64,000 nt of DNA. It comes from Albimonas marina. Its GTDB lineage: Bacteria; Pseudomonadota; Alphaproteobacteria; Rhodobacterales; Rhodobacteraceae. The notes below the pieces were generated by a model. That model saw nothing but the letters and a program-made list of their open reading frames with translations, did not search any database and was not told the origin of the DNA. Position numbers and translations under genes: made by a program. The stretch's first letter is position 1. Each line of letters begins with the position of its first letter. Location of the stretch: the NCBI RefSeq assembly GCF_029223255.1, contig NZ_JARHUC010000004.1:124001-188000 (forward strand), read 5' to 3'. Shown here in pieces: positions 25,029-33,313 of this stretch.

Positions 25029-26450
25029 TCAGGCGCGGGCGTAGACGTCCTCGTAGCGGATGATGTCGTCCTCGCCGAGATAGGTCCCCGACTGCACCTC
25101 GATCAGGAACATCGGCACCTTGCCCGGGTTCTCCATCCGGTGGACGGCGCCCAGCGGGATGTAGACCGACTGGTTCTCGGTCAGCAGCTTCACCTCGTCG
25201 TCGACGGTCACCTTCGCGGTGCCCTCGACCACCACCCAGTGCTCGGATCTATGCACATGGGATTGCAGGGAAAGCTGCGCGCCGGGGTAGACCATGATGC
25301 GCTTCACCTGGAAGCGGCGGCCGAGGCTCAGCGTCTCGTACCAGCCCCAGGGACGGTGGAAGCGCGGGAAATCCTCGGCCTGCCCCTTGCCCTGCTGCTT
25401 GAGGGCGGAGACCGCCTCCTTCACCCTCTGCGCCTGGCGGATGTCGGCGACCACCACCGCGTCCTGCATGGCGACGGCGACCACGTTCTCCAGCCCGATC
25501 CCCACCAGCTGCACCCCGTCCGAGTCGGTGCGCAGGTAGGTGTTCGCGCAGTCGATCGCCGTCGCCCCTCCGGTGGTGGCCACGCCCTGGCCGTCCGGCC
25601 CGCTCTCGCGCCACACCGTCTCCCACGAGCCGAGGTCGTTCCAGCCGCCGTCGAAGGGCACGACCGAGAGGTTCTTCGCCTTCTCCATCACCGCGTAGTC
25701 GATCGAGATCTCGTCGGCGCCCTCGTACTCCGTCTCGCCCAGGCGGAAGAAGCACAGGTCCGGCCGGCCCGCCTCGACCGAGGCGCGCACCGGGCCCATC
25801 AGCTGCGGCGCATGCTCGGCGAAGGCCGCGAGGATGGTCCTGACCGAGAACAGGAAAATGCCCGCGTTCCAGAGGAACCGGCCGGTGGCCAGCATCTCGG
25901 CGGCCTTCTCGGCGTTGGGCTTCTCGACGAAGCGGGTCAGGGGCGCGGCGGCGCCGGCCGCGGGGGCCGAGGGCAGCTCGAGGTAGCCGTAGCCGGTCTC
26001 GGCCCGGTCGGGGGTGATGCCGAAGGTGACGATCTGGCCGGCCTCGGCGGCCTGAGCCGCGACCTCGACCGCGGCGCGGAAGGCCGCGTCGTCGCGGATC
26101 ACGTGGTCCGAGGGGGCCACCAGCATCAGCGCGTCAGGCTCGCTCTCCAGCGCCACGGCGGCGGCGAGCACGGCGGGGGCGGTGTTCCTCAGCGCCGGCT
26201 CGATCAGGATCTTGGAGGCGTCGCCCCCCATCTCGCCCAGCTGCTGGGTGGCGATGAAGCGGAACTCGGCGTTGGTCAGCAGCACGGGGGGCGCGTAGCC
26301 CGGGCCCGACAGCCGGCTCACGGTCTGCTGGAACAGCGAGGTCTCGCCCATCAGGGCGGAGAACTGCTTCGGATAGCTCTTGCGCGAGAGCGGCCACAGG
26401 CGGGTGCCCGAGCCGCCGCACAGGATGACCGGATAGATCTTGCGGGTCAT
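25029..26450 (-). CDS. manC: Mannose-1-phosphate guanylyltransferase / mannose-6-phosphate isomerase
   Basis: A bifunctional sugar-nucleotide enzyme (AlgA/XanB/ManC type) that makes GDP-mannose for capsule, LPS or exopolysaccharide. The N-terminal nucleotidyltransferase starts YPVILCGGSGTRLWPLSRKSYPKQF, the classic pyrophosphorylase signature. The C-terminal type-II PMI cupin domain has HVHRSEHWVVVEGTAKV and NQSVYIPLGAVHRMENPG. It is 473 residues, the normal length. The frame is open upstream, but MTRKIYPVILCGG is where the family starts. No other polysaccharide gene is adjacent. Confidence 0.93.
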   Translation of the reverse strand: MTRKIYPVILCGGSGTRLWPLSRKSYPKQFSALMGETSLFQQTVSRLSGPGYAPPVLLTNAEFRFIATQQLGEMGGDASKILIEPALRNTAPAVLAAAVALESEPDALMLVAPSDHVIRDDAAFRAAVEVAAQAAEAGQIVTFGITPDRAETGYGYLELPSAPAAGAAAPLTRFVEKPNAEKAAEMLATGRFLWNAGIFLFSVRTILAAFAEHAPQLMGPVRASVEAGRPDLCFFRLGETEYEGADEISIDYAVMEKAKNLSVVPFDGGWNDLGSWETVWRESGPDGQGVATTGGATAIDCANTYLRTDSDGVQLVGIGLENVVAVAMQDAVVVADIRQAQRVKEAVSALKQQGKGQAEDFPRFHRPWGWYETLSLGRRFQVKRIMVYPGAQLSLQSHVHRSEHWVVVEGTAKVTVDDEVKLLTENQSVYIPLGAVHRMENPGKVPMFLIEVQSGTYLGEDDIIRYEDVYARA

Positions 26451-26609
26451 GTCGACGTTCGCCTCCGAAGGCAGGTTTTTCCACACACACGATGTCCCCG
26501 CGCCCCCGTCCCACCGGGAACGCACGGACCTTGATAGCGGGTCCCGCAGGATGGTCAAAGTTTCGGGAGGGAAGCGCGGCGGTTGGGCGCGGTCGACGAA
26601 GGCGGCGAG

Positions 26610-27098
26610 ATGAATTTCAGGATGACGCTAGGCAACATCGGCGAAGCGCACTGGAAATCAGACGCCTTGGCCGCAAAGAGGATGATGATTGGACGCGCCT
26701 CGCTCATCGCCGTCCTGCCAGCTTTGGCTATTGGTCTGGCAGGACCGATCGCCGATGCATCCCTTGCCATTTCGTGGGCCCTGGCCCTGGGAGCTTACTG
26801 CGCAAGCTGGCTGCTAACGGTGACGGCTTTCAGACAGGTCGACGTCGTCGCTCGGTCAGCAGATCGTCGGTAGTTCCTTGCGTGCCTTTCAGCAGCGCGG
26901 AGCGAGGAAGAACTCCAAATTGCGGGGCTCGGCGAAACTTTCGAGACGATCCTGCCGATCGCTGCGGAAGCGCTGTCGGAACCCTGGGACGACTTCGATC
27001 CGCGGCGTAAGGTCAAGATCGAGTTTCTGAGACGGGTTCACCGGCAGTCGGATTTGCGCAGAATTGCAGACGCCCTGGATGGCAGGCCAGCGGACTGA
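26610..27098 (+). pseudogene. Membrane-protein gene interrupted by an in-frame amber codon
   Basis: The frame opens at MNFRMTLGNIGEAHW with GGCGAG just upstream and runs 87 codons through two hydrophobic segments (ASLIAVLPALAIGLAGPI and SWALALGAYCASWLLTVT). It stops at TAG 26871-26873. The same frame then continues for 74 codons with good coding character (EEELQIAGLGETFETILPIA, then LSEPWDDFDPRRKVKIEFLRR and DLRRIADALDGRPAD) to TGA at 27096-27098. The downstream half has no ATG, GTG or TTG start. The simplest reading is one gene with a nonsense mutation. The region is less GC-rich than its neighbours, a possible sign of transfer. The family is not recognised. Confidence 0.55.
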
Positions 27099-27103
27099 GC
27101 CGC

Positions 27104-29077
27104 TCACCCCTCCGGGTGAAAATGCGCCCAGACGGTCTCGGCGAGCGCCTCGCTTACTCCCTCCACCGCCTTCAGATCCTCGATCCCCGCATGCCCCACC
27201 GCCTTGGCCGAGCCGAAATGCGCCAGCAGGGCGCGTTTGCGGGCGGGGCCGACGCCGGCGATTTCGTCCAGGGGGTTGGCGCTGACGGCCTTGGAGCGCT
27301 TGGCGCGGTGCGTGCCGATCGCAAAACGGTGGGCCTCGTCGCGGAGGCGCTGGATGAAATAGAGGGTGGGACTGCGGTGGGGGAGGGCGAAGGGGGGTCT
27401 CCCCGGGGCGTAGAAAATCTCCTTGCCGGCGTCGCGGTCCTCGCCCTTGGCGACGCCGAAGAGGGCGATGTCGTCGAGACCGAGCTCCGTCATCACCCCG
27501 TGGGTGGCGGAGACCTGGCCCTGGCCGCCGTCGATCAGCAGCAGGTCCGGCCACAGGCCCTTGTCGCGGTCCGGGTCCTCCTTCAGGAGGCGGGCGAAGC
27601 GGCGGTCGAGGACCTCGCGCATCATCGCGAAGTCGTCGCCGGCGGCGCCCTCGCGCTTGATGTTGAATTTTCGGTACTGGGACTTCTCGAAGCCCTCGGG
27701 GCCGGCGACGATCATCGCGCCGACCGCGTGGGCGCCCTGGATGTGGGAGTTGTCGTAGACCTCCACCCGGCGTGGGGGGGCGTCGAGGCCGAAGCTTTCG
27801 GCCAGGCTCTCCAGCAGGGCGGTCTGGGCGGAGCTTTCGGCGAGGCGGCGGGCCAGCGACTCCTTGGCGTTCTTCAGGGCGTGCTCGACCAGCATCCGCT
27901 TCTCGCCCCGCTGGGGGACCGAGACGCGCACGCCCTTGCCGCGGCGGGTGGTCAGCGCCTCCATCAGCAGCTCGGGGTCGTCCACGGGGTCGGAGAGGAG
28001 CACGCGCTTGGGCGGCTCCTTGGTGGAGTAGAACTGGACGAGGAAGCTCTCGAGGATCTCGGCCGGCTCGGCGCCGGAGCCGGTGCGGGGGTAGTAGGCG
28101 CGGTTGCCCCAGTTCTGGTGGGCGCGGAAGAAGAACACCTGCACGCAGGCCTGGCCGCCCTCCATGTGCAGGGCGACGACGTCGGCCTCGTCCACGCCCT
28201 CGGGGTTGATGCCCTGGACGGCCTGCACCTGGGTCAGGGCGCGGATGCGGTCGCGGAGCGCCGCGGCGCGCTCGAACTCCATCTCGGCGCTGGCGGCGGC
28301 CATCTCGGCGGCCAGCGTCTTCTGCACGTCGGTGCTCTCGCCCTTCAGGAAGCGCGTCGCGTCGGCGACGGTCTGGGCGTAGTCCTCCTCCGAGATCCGG
28401 CCCACGCAGGGGGCCGAGCAGCGCTTGATCTGGAACAGCAGGCAGGGGCGGGTCCGGCTCTCGAACACGGAGTCCGTGCAGGTGCGCAGCTGGAAGGCTT
28501 TCTGCAGCTGGTTGAGCGTGCGGTTCACCGCGCCGGCGGAGGCGAAGGGGCCGAAGTACTTGCCGGGCTCGCGCCGCGCGCCGCGGTGCTTGCGGATCTG
28601 GGGATAAGGGTGGGCGTCCCCGATCAGCACGTTGGGGAAGCTCTTGTCGTCCCGCAGCAGCACGTTGAAGCGGGGCTTGAGCTGCTTGATCAGGTTCTGC
28701 TCGAGCAGCAGCGCCTCGGTCTCGGAGTTCGTGGTCAGGAACATCATCGAAGCCGTGGCCGAGATCATCCGCGCGATCCGCGCGGTATGTCCCGTGGGCC
28801 GGGCGTAGCTGGCCACCCGCTTCTTCAGCGAGCGGGCCTTGCCGACGTAGAGCACGTTCTGCGCGGCATCGAGCATCCGGTAGACGCCGGGCGCGTCGGG
28901 CAGGTGGCGAAGCTCCGCCCGGATCACCTCCGAGCCGGTCCGGGGGGCGCCTGTTTTCTGGGCGCCGGGGGTCGGGTCGAGCCCGGTCTCCCCCTCCGCG
29001 ACCGGGGTCCCGGGGGTTTCCTCGGCGTCCCGGCGGCTTTCCGGGGACGGTCCGTGATCTGGAGGCGTCTGGTTCAT
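27104..29077 (-). CDS. uvrC: Excinuclease ABC subunit C
   Basis: UvrC makes both incisions in nucleotide excision repair after UvrAB load it at damage. Domains run in order: GIY-YIG nuclease ([21 protein letters not shown], about 62-82), a Cys-rich stretch ([19 protein letters not shown]), the UVR domain that meets UvrB ([17 protein letters not shown]), and an RNase H-like endonuclease domain ([20 protein letters not shown], then [11 protein letters not shown]). Helix-hairpin-helix motifs close the protein ([20 protein letters not shown]). It is 657 residues, full length, after an unusually long Pro/Glu-rich N-terminal stretch of about 50 residues. Confidence 0.97.
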   Translation of the reverse strand: MNQTPPDHGPSPESRRDAEETPGTPVAEGETGLDPTPGAQKTGAPRTGSEVIRAELRHLPDAPGVYRMLDAAQNVLYVGKARSLKKRVASYARPTGHTARIARMISATASMMFLTTNSETEALLLEQNLIKQLKPRFNVLLRDDKSFPNVLIGDAHPYPQIRKHRGARREPGKYFGPFASAGAVNRTLNQLQKAFQLRTCTDSVFESRTRPCLLFQIKRCSAPCVGRISEEDYAQTVADATRFLKGESTDVQKTLAAEMAAASAEMEFERAAALRDRIRALTQVQAVQGINPEGVDEADVVALHMEGGQACVQVFFFRAHQNWGNRAYYPRTGSGAEPAEILESFLVQFYSTKEPPKRVLLSDPVDDPELLMEALTTRRGKGVRVSVPQRGEKRMLVEHALKNAKESLARRLAESSAQTALLESLAESFGLDAPPRRVEVYDNSHIQGAHAVGAMIVAGPEGFEKSQYRKFNIKREGAAGDDFAMMREVLDRRFARLLKEDPDRDKGLWPDLLLIDGGQGQVSATHGVMTELGLDDIALFGVAKGEDRDAGKEIFYAPGRPPFALPHRSPTLYFIQRLRDEAHRFAIGTHRAKRSKAVSANPLDEIAGVGPARKRALLAHFGSAKAVGHAGIEDLKAVEGVSEALAETVWAHFHPEG

Positions 29078-29140
29078 GAGTCGCTCAGCGGGCTAGTCCA
29101 GCGGTTCGCGGGGTGCAAGAACGAATGAATTCACCGATCC

Positions 29141-29149
29141 TGTGGATAA
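29141..29149 (-). promoter_or_regulatory. Perfect DnaA-box match
   Basis: The minus strand reads TTATCCACA, the consensus DnaA box, 64 bp upstream of the uvrC start and at the edge of an AT-rich tract. A single box is not an origin, but DnaA could regulate uvrC here. Confidence 0.4.
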
Positions 29150-29307
29150 GTCTGGGGGCATCCTTGAATGGTTCTTGCTTCTCGTTGGCGTACAAGGGTT
29201 TTTCCCTCCTGACCCAAATTTTGGGCACATCTTCAAGGTATTGAAAAGACAGGGAAAAAAATCTTCACCTGCAAAATCCTGATTTTGTTTACAAATCCGT
29301 GACGATC

Positions 29308-29350
29308 CCGCGACGCAAACGGGGGGAGGTGGACAACTGTTGCGTCGCGG
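29308..29350. other. Stem-loop with 11-bp perfect arms
   Basis: CCGCGACGCAA pairs perfectly with its complement at 29340-29350 across a 21-nt loop that contains GGGGGGAGG. On the minus strand it follows the SDR gene by about 60 bases and precedes uvrC. It could be an SDR terminator, an operator or a leader structure. Confidence 0.45.
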
Positions 29351-29413
29351 CAGGTTGCGGTTGCGCTCCCGCTGCGTCAGACGCCACGGAAAATCCACCT
29401 GGGGTTGCAAGAC

Positions 29414-30223
29414 TTATTCAGGTCCGATGACGTCCGGCGTCCGCCAGCCGAGGTGCTGGCCGGCGTCGACGGCGATCATCTGGCCGGTGACGGCGTCGGC
29501 CGACAGGATGTAGCGCAGCGCGGCGCAGACGTCGCGGGGCGAGGCGCCCCGGCCCAGGATCGTTCCGCGGCGCTGGGCGTCGAAATGGTCCTGGGTCTGG
29601 CGGTCGCCGCGCAGGGTCGGGCCGGGGCCGATGGCGTTCACGCGGATCGCGGGGGCCAGCGCCTGGGAGGAGGTGCGGGTCAGCGCCCACAGCCCGTGCT
29701 TGGCGAGCGAGTAGGTCATGAAGGCCGGCGTCGGCTTCCAGACCCGCTGGTCGATCATGTTGACCACGCAGGCCCGCGCCACCGGCCAGCCCTCGGGGTC
29801 GGTCCCGGCCTCGGGCGCCTGGGCGGCGAAGGCCTGGGTCAGGAACAACGGCGCGCGCAGGTTCGAACCGACGTGGCGATCCCAGCTGGCGGCGGTGACC
29901 GTGCCGATGGCGTCGGGCTCGAAGATCGAGGCGTTGTTGACCAGCAGGGTCAGGGGCCGGCCCAGCGCCTCGGCCGCGCGGGGGACGAGGGCGTCGACCT
30001 CGGCTGCGTCCAGCAGGTCGGCCTGCAGCACCGCGGCGCGCCCGCCCGCGGCCTCGACCTCGGCGGCGGCCGCGTCGGCGCCCTGGCGCGAGGACATGCA
30101 ATGCAGCGCCACGTCCCAGCCCATCGCGCCCAGCGCCTGGGCCATCGCGGCGCCCAGCCGCCGCCCCGCGCCGGTGATCAGCGCCGCTCCGGGCGCAAGG
30201 CCGCCTTCGTGGTCGTGGTGCAT
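29414..30223 (-). CDS. SDR oxidoreductase, pteridine reductase / FolM-like
   Basis: A 269-residue short-chain dehydrogenase. The cofactor loop is ITGAGRRLGAAMAQAL, with an Arg-Arg that suggests NADPH, and NNAS is at residues 96-99. The active site is Asp158-Tyr171-Lys175 (NMIDQRVWKPTPAFMTYSLAK) in place of Ser-Tyr-Lys. Asp-x12-Tyr-x3-Lys is the pattern of trypanosomatid pteridine reductase PTR1 and bacterial FolM, which reduce dihydrofolate or dihydromonapterin. The function is inferred from that pattern. GGGGGAC precedes the ATG. Confidence 0.85.
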   Translation of the reverse strand: MHHDHEGGLAPGAALITGAGRRLGAAMAQALGAMGWDVALHCMSSRQGADAAAAEVEAAGGRAAVLQADLLDAAEVDALVPRAAEALGRPLTLLVNNASIFEPDAIGTVTAASWDRHVGSNLRAPLFLTQAFAAQAPEAGTDPEGWPVARACVVNMIDQRVWKPTPAFMTYSLAKHGLWALTRTSSQALAPAIRVNAIGPGPTLRGDRQTQDHFDAQRRGTILGRGASPRDVCAALRYILSADAVTGQMIAVDAGQHLGWRTPDVIGPE

Positions 30224-30291
30224 TCTGCGTCCCCCTGGCTGCGGCCCTCGGGCCGCGGTCTGCGTCGACGGCCGCCGGCGCGCGGGCGTCT

Positions 30292-31266
30292 TCAGCCCGC
30301 GACGGTCAGCGCCGCCCATGCGTAGAGGAGATAGAGCGCGGTCATGCCCGCGCCCATCCACCGCGTGATGGGAGTCCATCCCGCGACGAAGGGCGCCAGC
30401 AGCGCGGCCGCGCCGATCATCACCCACAGGTCGATGCGCAGGATCGCGGCGGGAACCTCGAGCGGGCCGAAGAAGCTCGCCACGCCCATGATCGCGAGGA
30501 TGTTGAAGATGTTGGAGCCGATGACGTTGCCCAGCGCCACGTCCGCCTGGCGGCGCAGCGCGGCCATCACCGTGGTGGCGAGCTCGGGCAGGGAGGTGCC
30601 CAGCGCCACCAGCGTCAGGCCGATCGCGGCCTCGGAGACGCCGGCCTGAAGGGCGACGCCGCGCGCGCCCTCGATCAGCAGGTGCGCGCCAAGGGGCAGG
30701 CCGGCGAGGCCCAGGCCCAGGAACAGCGCCAGCTTCCAGGGCGCCATGTGGGGGTCGGCCTCGGCGATCTCGTCGGGCAGGTCGTCGTCGATCTCCTCGC
30801 CCGCCGCGGCGGCCTCGCGCCGGTGGTCGCGCGCGGTGCGCCAGGCGTCCCACAGGACGGCGCCCAGCAGCGCCAGCAGCAGGATCCCCTGGGGCCAGTG
30901 GAGCGGGCCGGTCCACAGCAGGCCCGCGAACACCAGCGTCGCCGCGCCCATCATCACGTAGTTGCGCCGAGTGTCGCAGTCGCGCGCGTCGATCGGCTGC
31001 AGCATCGCCGGCACGCCCAGCACCAGCAGCACGTTGGCGATGTTGGATCCGACCACGTTGCCGAAGGCGATGCCCGGCGCGTCGTCCAGCGCCGACTGGA
31101 CCGAGATCAGAAGCTCCGGCGCCGAGGTGCCGAAGGCCACGATCGTCAAAGACACCAGCAGCGCAGGGATGCCCAGCCTCAGGGCCAGGGCCACCGCGCC
31201 TCGCACCAGCGCGTCTCCCGCCCCCAGAAGGATGGCGAGCCCGACGACCGCGATGACGAGGTCCAT
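30292..31266 (-). CDS. CaCA-family calcium/sodium antiporter (YrbG-like), first copy
   Basis: A 324-residue inner-membrane exchanger built from two inverted halves. Each half has an alpha repeat: AFGTSAPELLISVQSALDD with GNVVGSNIANVLLVLG, and ALGTSLPELATTVMAALR with GNVIGSNIFNILAIMG. The conserved acidic residues of both repeats, which bind Ca2+ or Na+, are intact. An acidic cytosolic loop (EEIDDDLPDEIAEADPH) joins the halves. A second family member of exactly the same length lies at 59214-60188. Confidence 0.9.
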   Translation of the reverse strand: MDLVIAVVGLAILLGAGDALVRGAVALALRLGIPALLVSLTIVAFGTSAPELLISVQSALDDAPGIAFGNVVGSNIANVLLVLGVPAMLQPIDARDCDTRRNYVMMGAATLVFAGLLWTGPLHWPQGILLLALLGAVLWDAWRTARDHRREAAAAGEEIDDDLPDEIAEADPHMAPWKLALFLGLGLAGLPLGAHLLIEGARGVALQAGVSEAAIGLTLVALGTSLPELATTVMAALRRQADVALGNVIGSNIFNILAIMGVASFFGPLEVPAAILRIDLWVMIGAAALLAPFVAGWTPITRWMGAGMTALYLLYAWAALTVAG

Positions 31267-31435
31267 GAACTTCCTTTCGCGCTGGCTGCGGCTGGCGGCC
31301 CCTGCATATGGGGGCGGTCGGGGAGAATGGAACGGGGCGGGGGGTGCGTCGTCGCGACAGCGGAGGAGGCGGGCGGCCGGCCGCGACCGTCCGGGTCCCG
31401 CGCCATGCAGGGCCCTCGTCGCGGTCGCAGGCGGC

Positions 31436-31579
31436 TCAGCGCCGGGGGTCGTCGGGGGGGCGTCCCCTGCGGCCGAACCAGCGCCGCCGCCGCACGCCGT
31501 CGCCGGCCTTCGGGCGGCCGAAGATCATCACGATCAGCGCCATGACCACAAGGAAGAGCAGCGCGAGCTTGGCGAGCAT
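31436..31579 (-). CDS. Small single-pass membrane protein (47 aa)
   Basis: This small frame starts 6 nt after the sppA stop. The product is MLAKLALLFLVVMALIVMIFG followed by a strongly basic tail (GVRRRRWFGRRGRP), giving one N-terminal helix with a cytosolic end. The hydrophobic core and tight coupling to sppA support a real gene. I do not know a function; a partner or modulator of the S49 protease is possible. Confidence 0.62.
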   Translation of the reverse strand: MLAKLALLFLVVMALIVMIFGRPKAGDGVRRRRWFGRRGRPPDDPRR

Positions 31580-31585
31580 TCGTCG

Positions 31586-32419
31586 TCAGATCCCCAGCCG
31601 CGCCCACATGGCCTGCGTCTCCAGCTGCGCGGCCGCGGCCGACGCCGCGTCGGCCGCGACCCCGCCGCGTCCGCCCACCAGGCCCAGGCGCTGTCCCAGC
31701 GCCCGGCGCGGGCCGTATTCGCGGAACTTCACCTTGGCGCCCAGCTTGTCGCGCATCACCGCGGGCAGGTGGCCGATGCCGTCGGCCAGGCCCAGCTCGG
31801 TCGCGCGGGCGCCGGTCCAGAACTCGCCGGTGAACAGGTCCACGTCCGACAGGCGCGCGCCGCGTCGCTCGCGCACGTGGGTCTGGAACAGGCGATGGAT
31901 CTGGGCCTGCATCTGGCGCAGGGTCTCGACGTCCTCCTCCCGCTCCGGCTGGAACGGGTCGAGGATCGCCTTGCGCTCGCCGGCCGTGTGCACGCGCCGC
32001 TCGACGCCCAGGCGGGCGATCGCCTCCTGGAAGCCGAAGCCGGCCGAGATCACGCCGATCGAGCCGATGATCGAGGCGCCGTCCACCCAGATCTCGTCCG
32101 CCGCGCAGGCGAGCCAGTAGCCGCCCGAGGCGGCCGCGTCCTCGCAGAAGGCGTAGACGGGGATCCGGGTCTCGTCCGCCAGGCGGCGGATGCGGCTGGC
32201 GATCAGGCCCGATTGCACGGCCGATCCGCCGGGCGAGTTCACCGCCAGGGCCACCGCCGCGGGTTTCGCGCCGAAGGCGGATTCCAGGGCCGGGCCGATG
32301 AATTCGTCGCTCAGCGAAGACGCCAGGCGTCCGGGCATTCCGATCGGTCCATAGAGGCGGACGACCGAGACCCGGGGCGGACGGCGCAGGATGCGCGAGA
32401 GTTCACCACGTATTTTCAT
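31586..32419 (-). CDS. S49 family serine peptidase (SppA/SohB-like)
   Basis: A 277-residue short-form signal-peptide peptidase. The nucleophile is Ser98 in EDAAASGGYWLACAADEI and the general base is Lys150 in TAGERKAILDPF. The 52-residue spacing is the one seen in Bacillus SppA. The substrate-binding strand AVNSPGGSAVQSG is present. There is no clear N-terminal membrane helix in this form, so it may be peripheral or cytosolic. An in-frame start 36 nt upstream is possible but lacks family support. The small membrane-protein gene follows at once. Confidence 0.9.
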   Translation of the reverse strand: MKIRGELSRILRRPPRVSVVRLYGPIGMPGRLASSLSDEFIGPALESAFGAKPAAVALAVNSPGGSAVQSGLIASRIRRLADETRIPVYAFCEDAAASGGYWLACAADEIWVDGASIIGSIGVISAGFGFQEAIARLGVERRVHTAGERKAILDPFQPEREEDVETLRQMQAQIHRLFQTHVRERRGARLSDVDLFTGEFWTGARATELGLADGIGHLPAVMRDKLGAKVKFREYGPRRALGQRLGLVGGRGGVAADAASAAAAQLETQAMWARLGI

Positions 32420-32673
32420 TACGGGGTACTTAGAAGGGAGTCCCCGTCGCGGCAACCGCAGGCTTCGCGATAAGCGATCCGCTCGGTGAAAAGCCCTCGG
32501 ACCGTGTCGCGCGGGGGTCGGAAGGGGGCGTTCGGCGCCGGCCGCGCCCGCCCGGTCGCGTTCCGCGGGCGCCGGGGCGCCCGGTTCGCTTGTGCGGCGC
32601 GGCGCGGCGGCTACAATGGCGGGGTCCGCGGCGCCCCCGGTCCCCCAAGCGCGCCGCCGGTTTCGGAGCGCCG

Positions 32674-32886
32674 ATGACCCACCTGATGAGCCGCGAAGAG
32701 CTGCTGACCCTCGAGCTCGAGCGCCTGCGCGCCGAGCACGGGGATCTCGACGCCGCCATCGAGGCGATGCAGGGCAATCCCCTGTCCGACCAGCTGTCCA
32801 TGCGCCGGCTGAAGAAGCGCAAGCTGGCCCTGAAGGACCGCATCGCGCGGATCGAGGACGAGCTGTTCCCCGACATCATCGCCTGA
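32674..32886 (+). CDS. YdcH family protein (DUF465)
   Basis: A 70-residue all-helical protein with the DUF465 pattern: an initial EELLTLELERLRAEHGDLDAAIEAM helix, then the conserved DQLSMRRLKKRKLALKDRIARIE stretch. Members are small coiled-coil proteins with no firm function. GGAG precedes the ATG. The frame is open further upstream but that part is low-complexity. The gene is divergent from sppA. Confidence 0.87.
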   Translation: MTHLMSREELLTLELERLRAEHGDLDAAIEAMQGNPLSDQLSMRRLKKRKLALKDRIARIEDELFPDIIA

Positions 32887-32962
32887 GGCCGCGCCGCCCA
32901 GGGCGCCCGCGGAACCCCGCCGGCGGTCCTGTCGCACGGGCGTCACGCCGAGTGTGCGGATC

Positions 32963-32985
32963 CCTGTCCTGCCGGCGGGGACAGG
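32963..32985. terminator. Stem-loop CCTGTCC/GGACAGG
   Basis: A 7-bp perfect stem, extendable by a wobble pair, lies 77 bp after the DUF465 stop and 30 bp before a small ORF. There is no T run. It may be a weak terminator or a leader hairpin of the small gene. Confidence 0.4.
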
Positions 32986-33014
32986 CCCCGCCGTCGCCGC
33001 AGGGAGACAGGGCC

Positions 33015-33167
33015 ATGGCCTTCGAGACCGCCGACTTTGACCGCTTCGACTTCCGCGCCCTGGACGGCGCCGACGAGGCTGCGGAGGCGGGCGACTGGCT
33101 CCCCGTCGCCGGCGGCGAGGACCCGATGGACTGGGCCCCCGCCGACGCCGCCTCGATCGCCTTCTGA
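33015..33167 (+). CDS. Small acidic hypothetical protein (50 aa)
   Basis: The product starts MAFETADFDRFDFRALDG and is very acidic, with repeated aromatic-Asp pairs (FDRFDF, EDPMDWAP). No membrane segment or known motif is visible. AGGGAG lies 9 nt before the ATG and the composition differs from the Arg/Pro-rich shadows typical of this DNA, so it is probably translated. It lies between the DUF465 gene and purE on the same strand. Its function is unknown. Confidence 0.5.
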   Translation: MAFETADFDRFDFRALDGADEAAEAGDWLPVAGGEDPMDWAPADAASIAF

Positions 33168-33313
33168 CGACGCCCGCCCGGCGCGGTCCCGCGCCGCCCG
33201 CCGGAAGGCGCGGCCCCTGCGCCGCCGCGCCGACGTGACAGACGCCGCCCCGTCCGCTATGCGGCCCGAAGGCGGCCCCGGCGCCGCCTCCGCCGCCCAG
33301 GATGAGGTGACGC

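Larger units (their letters stand above)
29078..29413. other. AT-rich uvrC upstream region
   Basis: This 336-bp gap lies between the SDR gene stop and the uvrC start. Positions 29130-29300 are strikingly AT-rich for this replicon. They include a perfect DnaA-box sequence, T-rich stretches, the inverted repeat CCCAAA-T-TTTGGG (29213-29225) and a larger stem-loop at 29308-29350. Promoters for uvrC should lie here. No gene is evident. Confidence 0.6.

Noticed and set aside
29078-29413. Possible chromosomal origin of replication
   Set aside because: Only one perfect DnaA box and weak partial matches are present, and the neighbours (uvrC, an SDR gene) are not those of known alphaproteobacterial origins.
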